DNA from: Cryobacterium ruanii
GTDB taxonomy: Bacteria > Actinomycetota > Actinomycetes > Actinomycetales > Microbacteriaceae
NCBI RefSeq assembly: GCF_004404055.1
Contig: NZ_SOHK01000005.1
Location: forward strand, 124,001 to 188,000
DNA length: 64,000 bases
Direction of reading: 5' to 3'
Made by a program: the position numbers and the translations under genes. How positions within the stretch are numbered: the first letter of the stretch is position 1; every line of letters begins with the position of its first letter. Of the stretch, positions 1 to 8,400 are shown piece after piece. The notes below the pieces were generated by a model that saw only the letters and a list, made by a program, of their open reading frames with translations, did not search any database and was not told the origin of the DNA.

Positions 1-65
1 GGGTCGACAGGGGTGATGAGGCTGTCGAGGGTCGAGAGTTCGAGATCGGTGAGGCTGATAGCCAT
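1..65 (-). CDS. 5' end of an unidentified gene (runs off window)
   Basis: Reading leftwards from an ATG at 65 gives an open frame that begins MAISLTDLELSTLDSLITPV and leaves the window at base 1. Only 21 codons are visible, so neither the family nor the function can be named. The AT-rich stretch to its right would hold its promoter. No convincing ribosome-binding site precedes the ATG. It could also be a chance open frame. Confidence 0.35.
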   Translation of the reverse strand, partial: MAISLTDLELSTLDSLITPVD

Positions 66-450
66 GTGCGTTCCGTCTTTCGGGCTCGGAGAAATCGTGT
101 CGACGCTCTCTCACTATGAATCCAGGATGACTTGCGGCCGCTCATTATCAAGCGGGCCGGCCCACAGAAAGGCGAGCCGTATCGGTTGAACTACCTAATG
201 TCTATTCTGAAAATCATCTTTCGTCAACTATGAAAACAAAGAGTATTACAGACATATCAGCCTGTTATGGGAAGGCCCTGCAGCGATGTGTTCTGGGGTA
301 GCGGAGCATCAACCCGCCATCCCTGCTTGGTGCGATTGCCTCCTGACGGCCGGGAACCTTTGGCATGCCGTTCAAGGTTCCGCTTACGGACGCTTGGTGT
401 GAGTGACTTACCGTGAGCTGCTTCAGCCGTTCTGGCGCGCGCATTGTCCG
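66..450. other. Intergenic stretch without a recognisable gene
   Basis: About 385 bases between the partial left-hand gene and the ATPase stop codon. Bases 180-280 are noticeably AT-richer than the surroundings. On the minus strand TTGACG (222-227) and TAGACA (199-204) are 17 bp apart and could be a weak promoter for the left-hand gene. Nothing else could be supported. Confidence 0.4.
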
Positions 451-1722
451 TCAGGCGGTGAGCAAGGCGAGCGGGATGACCGCCACGCCATCCTGTCGAC
501 GATACGCATGGGTACCCGTGTTGATGACGACGAGGTCGACGATGTGGTCGGGGAGCGACTTCTTCAGCCAGAGCAGGTGGCGAACGTCGCGGTCGGTGAT
601 CGCGGATTTGAGCTTGACTTCAATGCCGACAGCTTCCGCGTCTCCTCGGTGGATGATGAAATCAATCTCGTGCCGCCCGTCATGGTCGCGGAAGTGTGAC
701 ACCTTCGCGTCGTTCGCTGCCGCATAGGTCTGGAGGCTGAGGGCCACGAGTGCCTCGAAGAAAGCGCCGAGGCGAGCCCGGTCGCCGGTGTTGGTCGCGG
801 GCGCAGCGGCTGACATCAGTTTGGCCTCGTTGAGACCCAGCAGGCGTGCGGAGAGTGCCGGATCCGCGAGAAAATGCTTCGGCGCGAGGGCAGTTCGTGA
901 CAGGATTTTCTGATTGGGCGACCAGGCGTCAACTTGGTCGAGCAGGTAGAGGCTGCTCAGGACGTTCCGGTAGGTGATCGACGTCTTCTTTGTCGGTCCT
1001 GTTGGTTCACCTGGGTCGAGACTAGCGCCGATCTTCGCGAACGTGGTCGCGGAGGCAGTGGCCGAGGCATAACCCCGCAACCAGCCGCGCAGTAATTTAG
1101 GCTGGCGGATGCGGTGTCCCTGTTCGGTGAAGTCGTGCGAGATGACTCGCTCGATGTAGTCATCGAGCCACACTGAGCGGGCACGATCGGTCATCTGCCG
1201 GGGCTGTGGGAATCCCGAGGCGGTGATTTCGCGGACGTAGTCACGCAGCTCGACGTCACTGGAACCGTGGATGTCCGGGGTGTCTGCGCTGAGCAGATCG
1301 CGGACGCGGACCGTGGGCGTCGCCAGGCTACGTTCCGCGATGGAGAGGGGTCGCATCCGGAATCTGATGATGCGACCAGCTCCGGAGTGGAGGTGGGTGC
1401 CAACGGGTGCGGCACTGCCGGCCAAGATGAACCGTTCGCCGGTCGAGTCACTGTCGACGAGGCGACGAACACGGTCCCAGACCTCGGGGACATGTTGCCA
1501 TTCATCGATGAGGACGGGGGTGTCTACTCGGCTCAAGTATTTCGGATCCGCACTAATCAACTCCCGCATTTCGGGGAGGTCCAAGTCGAGAATTGTCTTC
1601 GCTCGCTGCCGCCCGGTGGAGGTCTTGCCGATCGCGCGAGCCCCGTCGATAGAGATCGCCGCGAAGGAAGGGAACAACTCGTCGAGCGTCTCGTCGATGA
1701 TCCGTCTCTGATACCCGTTCAT
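451..1722 (-). CDS. AAA-type ATPase with C-terminal DUF4143 domain
   Basis: A 423-residue protein of the AAA_14/DUF4143 family, a widespread group of P-loop ATPases with no agreed function. The Walker A motif GARAIGKT lies near residues 27-34, and a Walker B-like strand reads VLIDEWQ near residue 70. The C-terminal part contains EIDFIIHRG followed by GIEVKLK, which fits the PD-(D/E)XK nuclease-like fold often seen in DUF4143 proteins. A longer frame starts at 1743, but the ATG at 1722 has GGAAAGG eight bases upstream and is preferred. Three regularly spaced repeats lie just upstream and may be its operator. Neighbours are mobile-element debris, so it is probably accessory. The family call is firm; a role in defence or toxin-antitoxin biology would be a guess. 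Confidence 0.85.
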   Translation of the reverse strand: MNGYQRRIIDETLDELFPSFAAISIDGARAIGKTSTGRQRAKTILDLDLPEMRELISADPKYLSRVDTPVLIDEWQHVPEVWDRVRRLVDSDSTGERFILAGSAAPVGTHLHSGAGRIIRFRMRPLSIAERSLATPTVRVRDLLSADTPDIHGSSDVELRDYVREITASGFPQPRQMTDRARSVWLDDYIERVISHDFTEQGHRIRQPKLLRGWLRGYASATASATTFAKIGASLDPGEPTGPTKKTSITYRNVLSSLYLLDQVDAWSPNQKILSRTALAPKHFLADPALSARLLGLNEAKLMSAAAPATNTGDRARLGAFFEALVALSLQTYAAANDAKVSHFRDHDGRHEIDFIIHRGDAEAVGIEVKLKSAITDRDVRHLLWLKKSLPDHIVDLVVINTGTHAYRRQDGVAVIPLALLTA

Positions 1723-1755
1723 TGTGATGACCTTTCCACGCACCTCGACTAGTAC

Positions 1756-1847
1756 ACCATTCTGAGCGTTTTAAAGCTACCATTTTGAGCAATATGAGTC
1801 CACCGTATTGAGCGCTCGATGAGCGCGATCGCTCCACCGTTTTCAGT
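1756..1847. repeat. Iteron-like direct repeats upstream of the AAA/DUF4143 gene
   Basis: Four related 12-mers occur at 1756 (ACCATTCTGAGC), 1779 (ACCATTTTGAGC), 1802 (ACCGTATTGAGC) and 1836 (ACCGTTTTCAGT). The first three are exactly 23 bp apart, about two helical turns, and the fourth is 34 bp further on. They start 33 bp upstream of the ATPase start codon, where a promoter and operator would be expected. Phased binding by a regulator, possibly the ATPase itself, is an inference. Confidence 0.6.
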
Positions 1848-1914
1848 GTGCCGCAAGGGGTTCCCGTTGCCGGACCAGCTAATCCGGCAACGAGATTTCA
1901 ATTGAGGGCTCCTC

Positions 1915-2091
1915 TCAATGGCCTGAGTCGAACTGACGTTGAATGGTGCGATAGACGGTCGACCGAGCGACGTTGAAAAGCTCCGCTAATTCCGCGCTGG
2001 AGTGTCGGCCGGCGTTGTGTACTTCGATCAAGTGTTTCTGCTGCGTCATCGACAGTTTGGGCTGCTTACCGCGAAGGCGCCCTTTCGCTTT
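1915..2091 (-). pseudogene. C-terminal remnant of a serine resolvase/invertase
   Basis: The minus strand encodes about 58 residues ending in a helix-turn-helix: KGRLRGKQPKLS, then SSAELAELFNVARSTVYRTI, then a stop at 1915-1917. This matches the C-terminal HTH_7 domain of Pin/TnpR-type serine recombinases. The frame is closed by a TGA at 2092-2094 and no catalytic domain is found upstream, so only the tail of the gene remains. It is evidence of past mobile-element activity next to the ATPase gene. The HTH assignment is good; the parent element cannot be named. Confidence 0.65.
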
Positions 2092-2178
2092 TCAATAATC
2101 CATCCATGGCGAAACCATCTCGCTCGGCTGTGAGTGAGTCAATAATCGTCGCAGTCGGGGTCCGACTTGCGGTCTGGG

Positions 2179-2928
2179 TCAAGCCCGTCGGATTGGTGCG
2201 AACCCGTTGGTTCTGTCGGCGTGGTGAAAGTCGCGGATCAGCTGCGCGAACAAGGCCGGTTTCTCGACCGCGAGTCCGTGGGTAGCACGGGGCAAGACCG
2301 CAAGCTCACCGTCCGGAAGCGCGCGGTACATAGCGACCGCATGCTCGAACTGTACCTCGTCATCGTCTCCGAGTATCACGAGCGTCGGCATGGTGAGGTT
2401 CGCGAGGTCGTCCACAGTCAGCACCGGTGAAACCGCGTGAAGAGCGTCGAGCTTCTCGACGACCACGGACCAATGCTCCCGCCCGTCGGGTGAGACTTCT
2501 CCATAGGAATCGCCCATGAAGTTTGGCGCCTCGCTGTCGAGCACGCCCGGCAACCATCCCTCGTGATGAAACACTGCGGCAGTGAACACCAAACTCCGAA
2601 CCAGGTCCGGTCGCGCCAGCGCAACGTGAAGCGCGACGATCGCGCCGTCGCTGTAGCCAAGAAGATGCACTGGCGTGTCGACGGAGTGCTCTAGGAAGGC
2701 GACCGTATCGCCCGCCATGGCCTCAAAGGTCAACGGTCCAGGGACATCCCGAGTGCGCCCATGAGCGCGCTGATCCGGCGTGAAGCAAACGTATGTGCCG
2801 TCGAGCTCGGCGATCAGTGGGTCCAGAGCGCGCGAATCAGAACCTCCCGGATGCAGCAGCACAAACGGTTCGCCATGTCCTCGCTTATTGAACCAAAGAT
2901 CAGAAGGTTGCTGCTCGTCTGTCACCAT
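2179..2928 (-). CDS. Alpha/beta-fold hydrolase
   Basis: A 249-residue alpha/beta hydrolase. The oxyanion region reads LLHPGGSDSRAL, the nucleophile elbow is GYSDG (Ser in GxSxG), the acid lies in VILGDDDEV, and the catalytic His is in RATHGLAVEKP, so the triad is complete. The substrate cannot be inferred. The open frame continues upstream to 3099, but that extension is low-complexity and made partly of a GGCATC repeat. The ATG at 2928 is the most sensible start; a GTG at 2934 is an alternative. It stands alone between a resolvase remnant and a broken membrane-protein gene. Confidence 0.75.
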   Translation of the reverse strand: MVTDEQQPSDLWFNKRGHGEPFVLLHPGGSDSRALDPLIAELDGTYVCFTPDQRAHGRTRDVPGPLTFEAMAGDTVAFLEHSVDTPVHLLGYSDGAIVALHVALARPDLVRSLVFTAAVFHHEGWLPGVLDSEAPNFMGDSYGEVSPDGREHWSVVVEKLDALHAVSPVLTVDDLANLTMPTLVILGDDDEVQFEHAVAMYRALPDGELAVLPRATHGLAVEKPALFAQLIRDFHHADRTNGFAPIRRA

Positions 2929-3017
2929 GAGGACACCGTATTCAAAACCCCGCCGCATTTCTAAGCGATTGCCGAAGTTGCGTTCCAGACCGGGTTGGTT
3001 AAGTTGTCCTCCATGAC

Positions 3018-3260
3018 TCAAGCATCGGCATCGGCATCGGCAGCCGGCACCGGCACCGTCACAGCCGCTTCGTCCGAAGAAGGTTCCCCGTGCAAGCACG
3101 GTGCTTGCCTCCGGCCGAGAGCTTGTGGAGGCGCCTGATGGACAGCCGGGCGCACGATCGTGAAACCTCCGAACAGCAGCACCGCTTCAACGCCGACGAT
3201 GATCCAGTAGCGGCCGGTGACGCCGCGGATTGCCCAACGCAGAAATAGCCATTCACCTGT
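3018..3260 (-). pseudogene. Fragment of a membrane-protein gene
   Basis: A minus-strand frame without a start codon encodes LRWAIRGVTGRYWIIVGVE followed by a hydrophobic run and a proline/alanine-rich tail. The WIIVGVEAVLLFGGFTIV segment looks like a genuine transmembrane helix rather than noise. The frame is blocked upstream by a TGA at 3261-3263 and ends at 3018 inside a hexanucleotide repeat. This suggests a truncated or frameshifted gene. It may instead be a short real protein with an unusual start. Confidence 0.3.
3022..3057. repeat. Short GGCATC/GGCACC tandem repeat
   Basis: About six imperfect hexamer units (three GCATCG, one GCAGCC, two GGCACC) in tandem. The tract lies at the end of the broken membrane-protein frame and upstream of the hydrolase gene. 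Such tracts can change length by slippage. Confidence 0.5.
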
Positions 3261-3263
3261 TCA

Positions 3264-3681
3264 TGAGCGTCGCGACCGTGAAAGCAACGATCACACACAT
3301 TTTTCAGAAGATCGACACCACCAACCGAGTGCAGCTGGCGATAATGGTGCGCAACGCAGGACTGCTCTGATCCCCCTCAAATTCATCCTGTTCGTTGGAG
3401 GTGGTTCCCCTCCCGGGCAGCCTTTGTCCAGCGGATCTGTTGGTCGGGGTGGGTCAGGGCCAACTGCTGCTCTGCAGCGCCAACGCTCATGCCCTGCGGA
3501 TGTGATTCGAGATCCGCGAGCACTTACCGTATCGGGCGCAAACAGGGATCGTGAACCCGCAAAGCACCTCCGTCTGGGAAGTGACGCTCATGAAAGCACC
3601 TTTTCCTGGGGGCCGCACGTCGAAACCCAGGTGATTGCTGTGGGAACTCGATATGTCACCTCGGCCGCTCCAGTGGAGTCG
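3264..3681. other. Intergenic stretch, no gene recognised
   Basis: Roughly 420 bases. Open frames on both strands (for example a plus-strand frame from 3217) have no protein-like composition or recognisable motif. This may be decayed accessory DNA. Confidence 0.4.
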
Positions 3682-4563
3682 TTAGTTATCGTGCTCGGCG
3701 TTCGGTATGAGCAAAGGCATGTCGGCTGGGGGCGGCACGACCACGACCGGGCACGGCATACTGATCAGCAGGTCGTGAGCTACCGAGCCGAGTAACAGCC
3801 CAGCCATCATCCCCCGTCCGTGGGTGCCGACCACGACCATTTCAGCATGCTCAGCCGCGTCGGTTAGGACCAAAGCAGCAGATCCGTGTTCGAGGGTGTC
3901 TCGAACCATCACGGTCGGATGCTCGGCGCGGACCCGTGCGACCACTCCTGCCAGAATTTCGGCGTGTGCCATTCGTATCTCGTCATAAGGACTAGCACCG
4001 GCGCTCAACCATCCGAGAGCGAGCAGGGTGGGGATGCGCCACGCATGCACGACCGACAGTTCACGGCCGAGCCGCTCGGCTTCCCGAGCAGCGAAGTCCA
4101 CCGCAAGGTGAGAGGTTTCGTCGTCATCCACGCCGACGACGACGGAACCGTTATACGGCACCCAGTCTGTGGGCACGATAACGAGGGGGCAGCTCACCCC
4201 CGCTGCGATCTGGTGGCGCAATGTTCCATAAAGGGAGCCCGCGGCCTCACGCGTACCGATAACCAGCAGATCGGCATCCGCGGCGGAAATCAACAGCTCC
4301 TGGCGCGGCGCGCCTCGTCGTACCGACGTCATCACCTGCACGGCGGGCGCGTCGCGTCTCACCCGACTCGCGGCATCCATCAACATCTGTTCGTAAGCCG
4401 GAAGAACCCGGTCCTTCGTGAGCGTCGTCGGCAATCTGGCTAGATCGATGACAGTGGTGAGTTCGAGGGATACGTGAATCGTGCGGGCACGCTCGATCAC
4501 CCAGTCGAGCGCAGCGCGGCTTCCCGTGCCGCCGTTCAGCGCAAGAACAATTCTCTCGGCCAT
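3682..4563 (-). CDS. Universal stress protein with two Usp domains
   Basis: A 293-residue tandem UspA-family protein, probably a cytoplasmic nucleotide-binding stress protein. The N-terminal domain starts with IVLALNGGTGSRAALDW and ends near SCPLVIVP. The second domain begins at SVVVGVDDDETS and carries the ATP-binding pattern GTHGRG followed by GSVAHDL. The first domain has GTREAAGSLYG in the equivalent place, so its nucleotide site is degenerate. The start at 4563 has AGGAG six bases upstream and is better than the longer frame from 4614. It is monocistronic. Family assignment is firm; the stress it answers is unknown. Confidence 0.88.
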   Translation of the reverse strand: MAERIVLALNGGTGSRAALDWVIERARTIHVSLELTTVIDLARLPTTLTKDRVLPAYEQMLMDAASRVRRDAPAVQVMTSVRRGAPRQELLISAADADLLVIGTREAAGSLYGTLRHQIAAGVSCPLVIVPTDWVPYNGSVVVGVDDDETSHLAVDFAAREAERLGRELSVVHAWRIPTLLALGWLSAGASPYDEIRMAHAEILAGVVARVRAEHPTVMVRDTLEHGSAALVLTDAAEHAEMVVVGTHGRGMMAGLLLGSVAHDLLISMPCPVVVVPPPADMPLLIPNAEHDN

Positions 4564-5069
4564 GCCGTCTCCTCTCTCCGCGATCTCATAGAGAATCAGC
4601 GTTTGGGCTATCACCGCACGTTCTTAGTGAAATGTAATTACCGAAAGAATCGAACAATTCGCGTAACCGATCTGCGGCGTCGCAAGCCGATCCGATGACA
4701 GTATCGTCACTGCGTGAACATGCGATCTCGAGGTCTGTCGCCGACGGGCTGACAAACGACCTGCCTGAACAGGCCTCCAGTGTAACGGACACGGCTCGCC
4801 AGAAGTGCGGTCGGGCCCCAGAGTCGTCGGTGGTGATTGCAGAGGATTTCCGAAAGTGATTCGGGCCCTGAGAATGACTGTGGCTCAAACGCTTTCGAGT
4901 AGCCAACGTCGCTCTGCTCAAGAATTAGCGCGCCTGCGCTGAGTGAAATTGACATCGTCGCTCCAGGATTCGCCGTTTTCCCTGGATCGGTTCTCCCAAT
5001 ATTCGGCGGGGCACGGTGCCGACTGATTCGCTGGGCGACCTTCGTTCTGGATAGGGGTGCGGGTAGGTT
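4564..5069. other. Intergenic stretch, no gene recognised
   Basis: About 505 bases between the stress-protein start and the ppx stop. Several overlapping minus-strand frames exist, but none shows a domain, a good start or protein-like periodicity. No terminator or RNA gene could be supported. Confidence 0.4.
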
Positions 5070-5996
5070 TCAGCGCAGTCGGTCGAGGTAGCGCAGAATG
5101 ACGCCCTCGCGGAGCGCCCACGGCGACACCTCGAGTTCTGCAGCCCCGAACGCGGCCATCGCCGCGCCGAGCACGATGCCGCCGGCGACGATCTGGAAGG
5201 TGCGGTCGGCGGTGATGCCAGGAAGGGCCGGGCGGGCTTCTGCCGGAATGCGAGCGAGGCGGGGCACCCAGTCATCTAACTCCGTGCGGCCCAGTCGCAG
5301 CCGATTCGCGGCGCCGACGCCGTCCGACGTAGTGCCGGCCAGGCGCGCCAGCGAACGTATCGCCTTCGACGACCCGACGATGTGGTGCGGAGCCGGCAAC
5401 TGCGCGAACGCGCCGACCGCATCGCGCAGAACGGATGCCGCATGCTTGCGCAGCGCAGACACCTCCTCCGGCAGCGGAGGATCGTGGTGCAAAAACCCGA
5501 TCGTGCTGCGCCCGGCACCGAGCGGGAGCGACAGAGCGACGTCGGGAAACTCGCTGCCGCCGGCCGCGATCTCCAACGACCCGCCGCCGATGTCGAACAG
5601 CAGGATATTGCCGGCCGACCAGCCGTACCAACGCCGCACCGCCAGAAAAGTCAGCCGGGCCTCGTCTTCACCCGACAACACCTGCAGGGCGACACCGGTC
5701 TCTCGTGCGACCCGGTCCAGCAACTCCGGGCCGTTGGTCGCGTCGCGCAGTGCCGAGGTGGCGAACGGCAGCAGTTCATCGATATCGTGCCGCTGAGCGA
5801 CATCCGCTGCGTGTTGCACGGCGGACAGGACCGCCGCGACACCCTCGTCATTGATGGCGCCCTCGGGCGTAATATAGCGCATGAGGCGCAGCACGCTCTT
5901 GTCGGCGGCCATCGGCACGGGCGGGGCGCCTTCGTGCGCGTCGACAACCAGCAGATGGACGGTATTCGAACCGACGTCAAGAACTCCTAGGCGCAC
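5070..5996 (-). CDS. Ppx/GppA-family phosphatase (exopolyphosphatase-like)
   Basis: A 308-residue member of the Ppx/GppA family, which hydrolyses polyphosphate or pppGpp. The ASKHA-fold phosphate-1 motif reads VLDVGSNTVHLLVVD at the N-terminus, the glycine-rich FDIGGGSLEI lies near residue 140, and the conserved SGEDEARL lies near residue 108. The length fits the short actinobacterial exopolyphosphatases rather than the roughly 500-residue E. coli enzymes. The open frame extends far upstream through the next gene, but homology begins at VRLGVLDVG, so the GTG at 5996 is chosen. It lies 26 bp from the stop of the upstream membrane-protein gene and is probably co-transcribed with it. Polyphosphatase and pppGpp phosphatase activity cannot be told apart here. 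Confidence 0.88.
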   Translation of the reverse strand: MRLGVLDVGSNTVHLLVVDAHEGAPPVPMAADKSVLRLMRYITPEGAINDEGVAAVLSAVQHAADVAQRHDIDELLPFATSALRDATNGPELLDRVARETGVALQVLSGEDEARLTFLAVRRWYGWSAGNILLFDIGGGSLEIAAGGSEFPDVALSLPLGAGRSTIGFLHHDPPLPEEVSALRKHAASVLRDAVGAFAQLPAPHHIVGSSKAIRSLARLAGTTSDGVGAANRLRLGRTELDDWVPRLARIPAEARPALPGITADRTFQIVAGGIVLGAAMAAFGAAELEVSPWALREGVILRYLDRLR

Positions 5997-6022
5997 ATGT
6001 GAACGATACAGCCTGCAGCGAG

Positions 6023-8281
6023 CTACCGTTGGCTCGGTGCCACAAACCGCTGCCAGACCCACGCGCTCGCACACAGTGCGGCGAAGGTTGCGGCGGCGAT
6101 CCAGAGCGCCATCCCGATGCCCTCGCTCTGCCATTGTTCGACCATCGGGGCGAGCGCCGCGAACAGAATGCCGCAGGAGACAACGGTGAGGCCGGTCCAC
6201 AGCACTGGCGACCAGGCCAGAATGCGCCGCCCGCTGGTATGCCCGATGGGCACCAGAATCAGCACCGCCGAGCCGATGGCGGCGAGAACGATCGTGTTGC
6301 CCGTCTCCGCGGCAAGTGAGGTGGCGAAATCGGTCGCGGCGGGCAGCAGCGATCCGAGCGACCAGGCGAGGGCGGCGACCGCTGCGAGGGCGCTCACCCG
6401 CACGGCGGCGAGTTGGCCGCGCTGCGCGGCCGAAGGCCGCTGGGGCTGGGCACCGCCCGGGCCCGGAGTATTCGCTCTGGTGGTGAGGGTGACGCTGCCG
6501 AGCAGCCCGAACAGCAGGGCGGGGTGCACGTCGAACAGTCGGGACGCGATCGCGGCGGCCGCGATGAGCAGCAGATAGCGCGGCAGAAAAGTGACCGTTC
6601 CGCGCAGTCGCAGCACGCGTGAGCTCCACCACAGCGGCACCAGAATGCCCACAGCGTTGACCAGAACGAGCCCGATAGTCACGGCCACGAGTAGGCGCAG
6701 GTAAGCCGGCTGGTCTACGACCGGACCGGACAGCATGACGAACGTCGCGGCGGCCAACAGCGCTGCGCCACCGCGCAACCAGCGGTTGAGGCGTACCGTC
6801 GGGGCGACCTCGAATTCTTCGCGTACCCGATTTCGTCCCGCCAGCGACGGAAGCGCCCGCAGCGGTCGGCCGCCGCGCGAGCGGGAAATTGTGCCCGCGA
6901 GCAAGCGCAGGGGCACCGCAATCAAGAGCAGAGCCCCGAGGGCCAGCAGGCCGGCCTGCAACAACGGAAACGGCGAGCCATTGCCAGTCGGGCCGATGGC
7001 TGCGGCGAACCGGGTCGGGTCGTTCCACTGGCCAGGAAAAGCGGATGCCCCGGCCGCCGCTTCCGGCTCCGCCGCTTCCGCGTCGGGCGCGCTGGTACCC
7101 GGTCGCCGCGTCGGCGAAGGCTCCGCCGTCGGGGCGGGAAAGGCTGCTGCACCACGCGGCGACGACGAGGCCGCGGGGCTCGGGGTCGGCGTGACCGATG
7201 GTGTTGCCGAGGCGGACTCGGTAGGCGTCGGCGTGGTCTCCGCGACGTAGCTGACCGACAGGGGAGTGCTGCCCGGGCCGACGTTGCCGGCGATGTCCTT
7301 CTGCACGGCGATGACGGAGTATGACCCGGCGGCCACACCGCCGGCCGTGCAGCTCCAGGATCCGGCGGTCACTGAGGCCGAACAAACCGAATAAGCACCG
7401 GCGAACACCGTCACGGTGGCTCCCGTTTCCCCGGTGCCGGTGTACTGCGTACCGACGACCGGAACCTGCGCGCCGGCGCTCGGAGCCGTTAGGACCGGAG
7501 CATCCGGTTCGGTGACGTCGAACACGATGGTGACCGGCTTGCTCGAGTTCGACGATGACGGGCGGCTGAACGATGCAAGCTGGTTCGCGGTGACCTCGCG
7601 GCTGCCATTCGTGAGGGTGCCCGAGAACAGGCAGGCCCAGGCGCCGGATCCATCGACCTGACTGGTGCAGGTGTCATTGTTCGGCAGTGACGCGGTCACG
7701 GTGGCCTGGGGGTGCCCGGTTCCGCGCACCCAGCCATTGGATTCCGACGCGGTCAGGCCGCCGAGCACCGTGGGGGCACCGAGGACGGCAACGCCAATCT
7801 CATCGCTCAGCCCTGGAGTGCCGGTCACGACCACGCGCAACGTGATAGTGGGACCGTTCTGCAGGTAGACGTTGTTGCAGCTCCACGAGGTCGATGAATC
7901 GTCGACGATGCACAGTGGGTCTCCGCCGCGCGGCGACAGCAACTGGATCTCCTGGCCGGCGGCCTTCGACCCCGAAACGGTAGTGCGGTTGCTGCCGATG
8001 AATTGCCCGTTGCCGGGGGTTTCAATCTGCGGACTCGACGCGGGCGCGGTGTTCGTGTTCGGAACGGGTTCCTCGGTCGCCGAAGGAATCGATTTCGTTG
8101 CGGCAGTCGCCGAGGTCTCTTCGGCCCGGACCGTCGACAACGCGGGAGCGGTGAGGGCGATGGTGCAACCGAGCAGCAGTGCCGCGATCGCCGCCACGGT
8201 GCGGGAGCGTCGCGGGCGCGCCGATAAGCCCACTACCGCGATACGAGCCGATCCGGACACCCAACTCACCCCCTGCCCCAA
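6023..8281 (-). CDS. Large exported protein: Ig-like repeats plus C-terminal membrane domain
   Basis: A 752-residue protein of unknown function. A hydrophobic signal or anchor segment lies near residues 26-50 after a basic stretch. Residues 80-350 contain repeated beta-sandwich-like modules with the recurrent pattern GTGxxGATVTV, as in bacterial Ig-like (Big) domains, and paired Cys residues (CxxxxxxxxxxWxC) that may form disulfides. A Pro/Thr/Ser/Ala-rich linker of about 90 residues follows. The last 330 residues hold about eight hydrophobic helices. The likely topology is surface domains outside and a polytopic C-terminal anchor. The companion gene downstream is ppx. No catalytic motif was found. 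Confidence 0.75.
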   Translation of the reverse strand: MGQGVSWVSGSARIAVVGLSARPRRSRTVAAIAALLLGCTIALTAPALSTVRAEETSATAATKSIPSATEEPVPNTNTAPASSPQIETPGNGQFIGSNRTTVSGSKAAGQEIQLLSPRGGDPLCIVDDSSTSWSCNNVYLQNGPTITLRVVVTGTPGLSDEIGVAVLGAPTVLGGLTASESNGWVRGTGHPQATVTASLPNNDTCTSQVDGSGAWACLFSGTLTNGSREVTANQLASFSRPSSSNSSKPVTIVFDVTEPDAPVLTAPSAGAQVPVVGTQYTGTGETGATVTVFAGAYSVCSASVTAGSWSCTAGGVAAGSYSVIAVQKDIAGNVGPGSTPLSVSYVAETTPTPTESASATPSVTPTPSPAASSSPRGAAAFPAPTAEPSPTRRPGTSAPDAEAAEPEAAAGASAFPGQWNDPTRFAAAIGPTGNGSPFPLLQAGLLALGALLLIAVPLRLLAGTISRSRGGRPLRALPSLAGRNRVREEFEVAPTVRLNRWLRGGAALLAAATFVMLSGPVVDQPAYLRLLVAVTIGLVLVNAVGILVPLWWSSRVLRLRGTVTFLPRYLLLIAAAAIASRLFDVHPALLFGLLGSVTLTTRANTPGPGGAQPQRPSAAQRGQLAAVRVSALAAVAALAWSLGSLLPAATDFATSLAAETGNTIVLAAIGSAVLILVPIGHTSGRRILAWSPVLWTGLTVVSCGILFAALAPMVEQWQSEGIGMALWIAAATFAALCASAWVWQRFVAPSQR

Positions 8282-8400
8282 TTTGAGGGGCAGACAGGGG
8301 GAAAGTCAACCTCCCGCGCCCGGAATTTTGTAACAAACCGGGGGAATTCTTCACGGCGCCACCACACGTCCGTAAACGTGACACCCTTGACGCGAAGCGG

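Noticed and set aside
1756-1847. Possible CRISPR array
   Set aside because: The repeats are only 12 bp, imperfect and four in number, with 11-22 bp between them; no cas genes are present. They fit operator iterons better.
3217-3795. A 192-codon plus-strand frame
   Set aside because: It overlaps the 3' end of the universal stress gene on the other strand and has no motif or protein-like residue pattern.
5070-7385. A 771-codon open frame joining ppx to a long upstream protein
   Set aside because: The first 460 codons are an antisense-frame shadow of the 752-residue membrane-protein gene; ppx homology begins at the GTG at 5996.
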